A stretch of 11,351 bases of DNA from Candidatus Bipolaricaulota bacterium (GTDB lineage: Bacteria; Bipolaricaulota; Bipolaricaulia; RBG-16-55-9): NCBI GenBank assembly GCA_027021605.1, contig JALUUA010000139.1, positions 1-11,351 on the forward strand. Direction: 5' to 3'. A program made the position numbers and the translations under genes. The stretch's first letter is position 1, and each line of letters opens with the position of its first letter. Positions 6,623-11,351 of this stretch are shown here, piece by piece. A model generated the notes under the pieces. The model made no database searches. It saw nothing but the letters and a program-made list of their open reading frames with translations, and had not been told where the DNA came from.

Positions 6623-7114
6623 TCAGCGAGACGAGGAGCTTTGAGAGCGCTCCCATTCGTCAATGACGCGTCGGAGTTCTTCGGCTAATATTTTGAGGTT
6701 TTCAGGCTCAAACTGCGCTTTGAAGGCAGGATAGCTCAAGGTATCATCATTCGATTGAATCATTTCCCGCCAGCGTTGTACGATGCGATCGTGGGCTCGG
6801 CGTTGAGCTTCCCACCACAGTCGCCATGTGGTTTCTTTGGTCATGGGAGGTCGCGGTACGCGAATCTCCTGCCCTTGCGTGCCGACCAGAATAAATGCAT
6901 CGCCTGTTGCAGGCTTCTGTAATTCCTCAGGAGGGATCCTAGCGAGAATATCCTCAATGTTAGGCCAAGACTCTTGTTGACTCTGTATCCCAATAGAAGT
7001 GTGCGATTCTTCTCGTTGAGAGACGTCAGACGGAGAGATTGCACAGGCAGCTAAGCTTCCGGTCAGTGCTACTAGCAGGAGCACTGCAATGACCATTCTC
7101 TTGGTGAGTCTCAT
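6623..7114 (-). CDS. Hypothetical small lipoprotein
   Basis: This 163-residue protein starts at ATG 7114 with MRLTKRMVIAVLLLVALTG and a lipobox LAAC ending at Cys24. That predicts a type II signal peptide and lipid attachment on the outer face of a membrane. An in-frame upstream ATG (7171) would bury the signal peptide and is rejected. GGGGGTGAAGG lies just upstream as ribosome binding sequence. The mature part is not recognised: a Ser/Gln-rich linker (about 28-48), a segment with PEELQKPATGDAFILVG, then a Trp- and Arg-rich helical C-terminal half (TWRLWWEAQRRAHDRIVQRW). The tail is SQSSSSR. Its base composition is noticeably less GC-rich and its codons more A/T-ending than the neighbours, suggesting later acquisition or low expression. 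It converges on the ABC operon. Confidence 0.72.
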   Translation of the reverse strand: MRLTKRMVIAVLLLVALTGSLAACAISPSDVSQREESHTSIGIQSQQESWPNIEDILARIPPEELQKPATGDAFILVGTQGQEIRVPRPPMTKETTWRLWWEAQRRAHDRIVQRWREMIQSNDDTLSYPAFKAQFEPENLKILAEELRRVIDEWERSQSSSSR

Positions 7115-7130
7115 AGCCTTCACCCCCTTT

Positions 7131-7159
7131 ATTTTAAAGACCTCCATGTCCGGTGTCCC
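7131..7159 (-). promoter_or_regulatory. Promoter candidate P1 of the lipoprotein gene
   Basis: On the minus strand GGGACA (7159-7154) and TAAAAT (7136-7131) are spaced by 17 nt. The -10 box matches 5 of 6 and the -35 box 4 of 6 consensus positions. The start of transcription would fall near 7124, leaving only about 10 nt of leader before the ATG, so it may be an alternative to the promoter further upstream. Confidence 0.45.
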
Positions 7160-7193
7160 AGGTGGAGCCAATCACCGTGCTACCGTCTTGCTC

Positions 7194-7223
7194 ACCATAC
7201 CAAGCACAGTAGTTAACTGTCAA
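7194..7223 (-). promoter_or_regulatory. Promoter candidate P2 with palindrome
   Basis: On the minus strand TTGACA (7223-7218) is a perfect -35 box, followed after 18 nt by TATGGT (7199-7194), a 4 of 6 match to a -10 box. Transcription would begin near 7187, giving a leader of about 70 nt to the lipoprotein ATG. An inverted repeat ACAGT-N5-ACTGT (7206-7220) overlaps the -35 box and spacer and could be an operator. Confidence 0.45.
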
Positions 7224-7382
7224 GGACTGACTAGAAAGCACAGATATGATATTAAATGGGTACCACATGGATATTCGTCTACTCCTTGTGCTAGAAGACA
7301 AAGGCCGATTGACCCCCTTGCGCAGCGAGGAGTAGCCGAAGAAGGGGGATGCTCCCGATAATTAGAATAAGGGTGATCCTCT
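7224..7382. other. Lower-GC divergent intergenic region
   Basis: This gap lies between the divergently transcribed lipoprotein and radical SAM genes. Its AT-rich part (about 7230-7290) has no ORF with a ribosome binding site. A stem CCCCCTT (7313-7319)/AAGGGGG (7342-7348) with a 22-nt loop lies upstream of the radical SAM gene. The sequence after it (GATAAT and TAGAAT, 7357-7367) could hold a -10 box, but no matching -35 box is clear. Confidence 0.4.
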
Positions 7383-8498
7383 ATGGCTATTCAATCTCAC
7401 TCCAGGACGCTTGCGGATCTCCTCGACGCGATGACCCGCGAGGGGGAGCTCTACGAAAAGCTCCCCGACGGGAAGGTGCGCTGCTTCGCGTGCGCGCATC
7501 GCTGTGTGATCTTCCCGGGGAAGCGAGGCATCTGCCAGGTGCGCTTCAACCGCGGCGGGAGGCTCTACGTCCCCTGGGGCTACGTCAGCTCCCTGCAGTG
7601 CGACCCCATCGAGAAGAAGCCCTTCTACCACGTGCTGCCCGGCGGGCGGGCGATGACCTTCGGCATGTTGGGCTGCGACTTCCGCTGCTCTTTCTGCCAA
7701 AACTGGATCATTTCTCAGACGCTTAGGGATGACCAAGCCGGCGTGCGCCCCATGCCCATCTCCCCAGGCAAGCTCATCGAGCTGGCCCGGCAGTACGGCG
7801 CCCAAATGGTCGCCAGCTCCTACAACGAGCCCCTCATCACTTCGGAGTGGGCGGTGGAGATCTTTACGAGGGCGAAGCGGGAGGGCTTCGTCACGGCCTA
7901 CATCTCCAACGGGAACGCCACGCCCGAGGTGCTCGATTACTTAAAGCCCCACCTCGATTGCTACAAGGTCGACCTCAAGACGATGCAGGACAAGAACTAC
8001 CGCCGGCTCGGCGGCGTCCTGGCCAATATCTTAGAGACGATCGAGATGGTCCACGAGCGGGGCTTCTGGATCGAAGTGGTCACGCTGGTGATCCCGGGGT
8101 TCAACGACTCCGAGGAGGAGCTGCGCGAGGCCGCAAGGTTCATCGCCTCGGTGTCTCGGGATATCCCCTGGCACGTGACGGCGTTCCACCCCGACTACAA
8201 GATGACGGACCGGGGCGGCACCCCGCCCGAGACGCTCATCCGGGCGGCCGAAATCGGGTACGAGGAGGGCCTCCACTTCGTCTACGCGGGGAACCTTCCC
8301 GGGTTAGTGGGCCGCTACGAGAACACCTACTGCCCCGGCTGCGGCGCGCTCCTGATCGAGCGCTCCGGCTTCTCCATCCAGCAAAATCGCCTCCAAGGTG
8401 GAAAATGTCCCGACTGCGGGCGGGCGATCCCCGGGATCTGGCGGCCTCCGGCTTCGCCCCCCCCCCTCGCCTTGACAAATCCCGGGGGGCCGCTATAA
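7383..8498 (+). CDS. amrS: AmmeMemoRadiSam-type radical SAM enzyme
   Basis: This 371-residue protein matches the radical SAM member of the AMMECR1-Memo-RadiSam set, a PflA-like family of unknown reaction. The SAM-cluster motif is CDFRCSFC (98-105; Cys98, Cys102, Cys105). The N terminus has a conserved metal-type set CFAC-x3-C-x9-C (Cys34, 37, 41, 51), followed by RLYVPWGYVSSLQCDPIEKKPFYHVLPG. Further motifs are SYNEPLI (146-152), YISNGNATPEVLDYL, VDLKTM, VIPGFNDSEEEL and WHVTAFHPDYKMTD. A zinc-ribbon-like CPGCG...CPDCG (317-346) closes the fold, and the family normally ends near AIPGIW (348-353). The extra tail (354-371, Pro-rich) is encoded by a 10-C run and by the 16S promoter. AAGGGTGA precedes the ATG. 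No AMMECR1 or Memo gene is visible in the window. Confidence 0.92.
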   Translation: MAIQSHSRTLADLLDAMTREGELYEKLPDGKVRCFACAHRCVIFPGKRGICQVRFNRGGRLYVPWGYVSSLQCDPIEKKPFYHVLPGGRAMTFGMLGCDFRCSFCQNWIISQTLRDDQAGVRPMPISPGKLIELARQYGAQMVASSYNEPLITSEWAVEIFTRAKREGFVTAYISNGNATPEVLDYLKPHLDCYKVDLKTMQDKNYRRLGGVLANILETIEMVHERGFWIEVVTLVIPGFNDSEEELREAARFIASVSRDIPWHVTAFHPDYKMTDRGGTPPETLIRAAEIGYEEGLHFVYAGNLPGLVGRYENTYCPGCGALLIERSGFSIQQNRLQGGKCPDCGRAIPGIWRPPASPPPLALTNPGGPL

Positions 8499-8499
8499 T
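8472..8499 (+). promoter_or_regulatory. Consensus promoter of the 16S rRNA gene
   Basis: TTGACA (8472-8477) and TATAAT (8494-8499) are both perfect and separated by 16 nt. The stop codon of the radical SAM gene (TAA 8496-8498) lies inside the -10 box. Transcription should start near 8505-8507, after a GC-rich discriminator (TGCGGC) of the kind linked to growth-rate and stringent control of rRNA promoters. No A/T-rich UP element precedes the -35 box; the upstream DNA is C-rich. Confidence 0.9.
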
Positions 8500-8507
8500 A
8501 TGCGGCG

Positions 8508-8529
8508 CCGGAGGCGGGAGATCCTCCGG
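8508..8529 (+). other. 5'-leader hairpin of the 16S transcript
   Basis: CCGGAGG (8508-8514) and CCTCCGG (8523-8529) form a perfect 7-bp stem with an 8-nt loop, almost at the predicted 5' end of the transcript. A smaller stem AACGA/TCGTT (8538-8542/8547-8551) follows. They may protect the leader or take part in antitermination; this is inferred from structure only. Confidence 0.55.
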
Positions 8530-8562
8530 ACTCACGAAACGAACCATCGTTCGCTAACACTT

Positions 8563-8574
8563 GGGTCTTTGACA
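8563..8574 (+). promoter_or_regulatory. boxA-like rRNA antitermination site
   Basis: GGGTCTTTGACA matches 9 of 12 positions of the E. coli rRNA boxA TGCTCTTTAACA, including the TCTTT core. In known rrn leaders boxA recruits the NusB/NusE antitermination complex and lies just before the 16S processing stem, exactly as here. The TTGACA within it has no partner -10 box. Confidence 0.65.
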
Positions 8575-8593
8575 AGTGGATAGCGCGACGAGG
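8574..8593 (+). other. 16S processing stem, 5' arm
   Basis: ATAGCGCG (8580-8587) and CGAGG (8589-8593), with one bulged A at 8588, pair perfectly with CCTCG-CGCGCTAT downstream of the 16S gene (10263-10275). The stem extends outward as AAGTGG (8574-8579) pairing with CCACTT (10284-10289) after an 8-nt bulge on the 3' side. Such a helix bringing both ends of 16S together is the usual RNase III substrate in pre-rRNA. Confidence 0.75.
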
Positions 8594-8631
8594 GTCCTGC
8601 CTGTGACCACTTCCCAACGCAGTTCAGTGAT

Positions 8632-10225
<1,594 letters not shown>

Positions 10226-10241
10226 AGCTTTCCGCTCGCCG

Positions 10242-10258
10242 ATCGCGAACAGAGCGAT
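10242..10258 (+). other. Small hairpin in the 16S trailer
   Basis: ATCGC (10242-10246) and GCGAT (10254-10258) form a 5-bp stem with a 7-nt loop between the 3' end of 16S and the processing stem. It may be only a minor element of the trailer structure. Confidence 0.35.
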
Positions 10259-10262
10259 GATG

Positions 10263-10289
10263 CCTCGCGCGCTATGCCGTCCTCCACTT
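10263..10289 (+). other. 16S processing stem, 3' arm
   Basis: CCTCGCGCGCTAT (10263-10275) pairs with 8580-8593 in the leader over 13 bp with one bulge. CCACTT (10284-10289) pairs with AAGTGG at 8574-8579. The intervening GCCGTCCT would bulge out. The arm begins 43 nt after the mature 16S end. Confidence 0.75.
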
Positions 10290-10317
10290 CTCGTTTTCTT
10301 CTCTTCTTTTGTTTTTC
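10290..10317 (+). terminator. T-rich tract ending the 16S transcript
   Basis: Directly after the processing stem lies a pyrimidine run with TTTT, CTTCTCTTCTTTT and TTTTT blocks. With the stem as the hairpin, this could act as an intrinsic terminator for the lone 16S unit. The T blocks are interrupted, so a factor-dependent end is also possible. Confidence 0.45.
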
Positions 10318-10352
10318 CTCCCGGCCCTTCCGTCGACGTCGGCGGATTTCCG

Positions 10353-10370
10353 CTTCGTCTTCGTCTTCGT
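10353..10370. repeat. Tandem hexanucleotide (CTTCGT)x3
   Basis: Three perfect copies of CTTCGT lie between the 16S trailer and the stop codon of the convergent beta-helix gene. It is a short noncoding simple repeat, probably of slippage origin. Confidence 0.6.
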
Positions 10371-10380
10371 CTGCGTTCCC

Positions 10381-11351
10381 CTAGGATTGCGGCTCAAGCG
10401 CCACGGGCTCCGTAAGCCAGGGCTTGAAGCTCACGAGGTTGCTTACGCGGTCACCCCGGCCCTCGGGGTTCTGCTCGGGGTGGAAGGGGCCGCTGGGGTC
10501 ACCCCACCAGTTCTCCCGCGCATCGACCCGCCTCAAGGGCGGGCGGAACCCACCCCGGAACTGCTCCTCCTCTACGCGGAGCCCGAACTCCGAATTGTCG
10601 ACGATGTTGTTGCGGGTGATCTGCAGGGTAAACGGCGTCCCGACCAGGAGGACAAACGTCGAGACCTGGATTCCCACGATGTTCTCCGCGATGAGGTTCT
10701 CCCGGATCTCCACCCGGTCGAAGAAGGGGAAGTCCAGGCCGATCCGGAACCCGCGGATCTCGTTCCCCCGGATGAGGGCCTCGCCTCCGACGGTCTCGAG
10801 GCCGACCGCGCCCTCCGTGCCGCGGCTTGTGATGCGGTTGCCCCGGACCTCAACGCGGGCGCTGTCCCAGAGCGAGATGCCCACCCCAGCGGAGCGGACC
10901 TCGTTGTTCGCGATCAAAACTTCGCGGCTCTGGATCCGAATGCCAATGGCCTCCACGTCGAGCCGGTTCCCCTCGATGCGGAACCTCTCCTCGCCCTCCA
11001 CGAAGGCGATCCCGTACGTGCAGGCGATCTCGTTTTCGAGCACCTCCACCCCGCGGGTGAGGAACCCCTCGACCGCCTGGAAGCAGCCCTCATCAAAGGC
11101 GTTCCCCTCGATGCGGGCGCCCTCGGCGGCCTCGAGGGAGATGCCCGTCTCGAGGATGCCGCGGAAGGCGTTGTTCGCCAGGGTGACCCCCTGGGCGTCT
11201 CGGACGCGGACGGCGGTGAGGAGCTCGACCTCCTCCAGGGGCAGGCGGGCGCGGGCTTCTTGCGGGGAGGCGCCCAGGAACTCGTTCCCCTCCAGCCGGA
11301 CGTCGTCGCCCCGGACGAGCACGCCCGTCCGTCCCCCCGTGATCCGGAGGC
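10381..11351 (-). CDS. Parallel beta-helix (NosD-like) protein, 5' end missing
   Basis: The frame is open from the right edge to TAG 10381-10383 and gives about 322 residues; a GTG at 11322 exists, but residues upstream of it (LRITGGRTG) continue the repeat pattern, so the true start lies outside the window. About ten imperfect repeats of the type hydrophobic-x-hydrophobic-x-x-N-x-hydrophobic (VRLEGNEF, VTLANNAF, ARIEGNAF, FRIEGNRL, VLIANNEV, VEVRGNRI, ALIRGNEI, VEIRENLI, LQITRNNI) are typical of right-handed parallel beta-helix (PbH1/NosD) proteins with Asn ladders. The C-terminal end has the conserved cap ENWWGDPSGPFHPEQNPEGRG...VSFKPWL. Such proteins are usually exported and bind or cleave polysaccharides, or assist copper-enzyme maturation; no catalytic residue pins this down. 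It converges on the 16S gene with a 161-nt gap. Confidence 0.88.
   Translation of the reverse strand, partial: LRITGGRTGVLVRGDDVRLEGNEFLGASPQEARARLPLEEVELLTAVRVRDAQGVTLANNAFRGILETGISLEAAEGARIEGNAFDEGCFQAVEGFLTRGVEVLENEIACTYGIAFVEGEERFRIEGNRLDVEAIGIRIQSREVLIANNEVRSAGVGISLWDSARVEVRGNRITSRGTEGAVGLETVGGEALIRGNEIRGFRIGLDFPFFDRVEIRENLIAENIVGIQVSTFVLLVGTPFTLQITRNNIVDNSEFGLRVEEEQFRGGFRPPLRRVDARENWWGDPSGPFHPEQNPEGRGDRVSNLVSFKPWLTEPVALEPQS

Noticed and set aside
7115..7171. 19-residue N-terminal extension of the lipoprotein
   Set aside because: It would place 19 residues before a clear lipoprotein signal peptide and overlaps promoter P1.
7134..7268. Minus-strand 44-codon ORF beginning MWYPFNIISV
   Set aside because: It has no ribosome binding sequence, overlaps two promoter candidates of the lipoprotein gene and matches no family I recognise.
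7313..7348. CCCCCTT/AAGGGGG stem as an intrinsic terminator
   Set aside because: No gene ends nearby on either strand and no T tract follows the stem.
8569..8574. TTGACA in the 16S leader as a second promoter
   Set aside because: There is no -10 box 16-18 nt downstream, and the motif belongs to the boxA-like sequence next to the processing stem.

Overview
The window is GC-rich bacterial chromosomal DNA, with one clearly less GC-rich patch at about 6,530-7,380. It carries a complete 16S rRNA gene (8632-10219) with bacterial signatures but several substitutions at normally conserved positions, including three mismatches to the common 27F primer site. This suggests a deep-branching, poorly sampled lineage. 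A DUF355 adenosine-specific kinase, an AmmeMemoRadiSam-type radical SAM enzyme and a DUF2283 protein fit a thermophilic or anaerobic candidate-phylum bacterium. Bipolaricaulota/Acetothermia (OP1) is one guess, but the sequence alone does not prove it. A MacB-type ABC operon, a lipoprotein and exported proteins show an active cell envelope.

Layout. 1-1925, + strand: the 3' end of a DisA-like gene, a small DUF2283 protein, a purine nucleoside phosphorylase (PNP) and an unrecognised two-TM coiled-coil protein. 1922-3185, - strand: a HicB-like small protein, the DUF355 adenosine-specific kinase and a hotdog-fold thioesterase; a strong hairpin separates the first two. 3359-6526, + strand: a tightly coupled three-gene operon of an exported PDZ-domain protein, a MacB/LolD-type ATPase and a MacB/FtsX-type permease, ended by a bidirectional terminator-like hairpin. 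6623-7114, - strand: a small lipoprotein in the lower-GC patch with recognisable promoters. 7383-8498, + strand: the radical SAM enzyme (AmrS type). 8472-10317: a 16S rRNA transcription unit with a consensus promoter, boxA, processing stem and downstream pyrimidine tract. 10381-11351, - strand: a parallel beta-helix protein that continues past the right edge.

The most notable feature is that the 16S gene stands alone. A convergent protein gene ends 161 nt after it, leaving no room for a spacer tRNA, 23S or 5S, yet the gene has its own promoter and a flanking processing stem. Its promoter lies inside the 3' end of the radical SAM gene, and that gene's stop codon is part of the TATAAT box. The best candidate for an undescribed system is the PDZ protein-ATPase-permease operon, where an exported PDZ protein takes the place expected for a MacA-like adaptor. 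PNP and the adenosine-specific kinase both act on purine nucleosides, but they sit in opposite orientations and are not co-transcribed.
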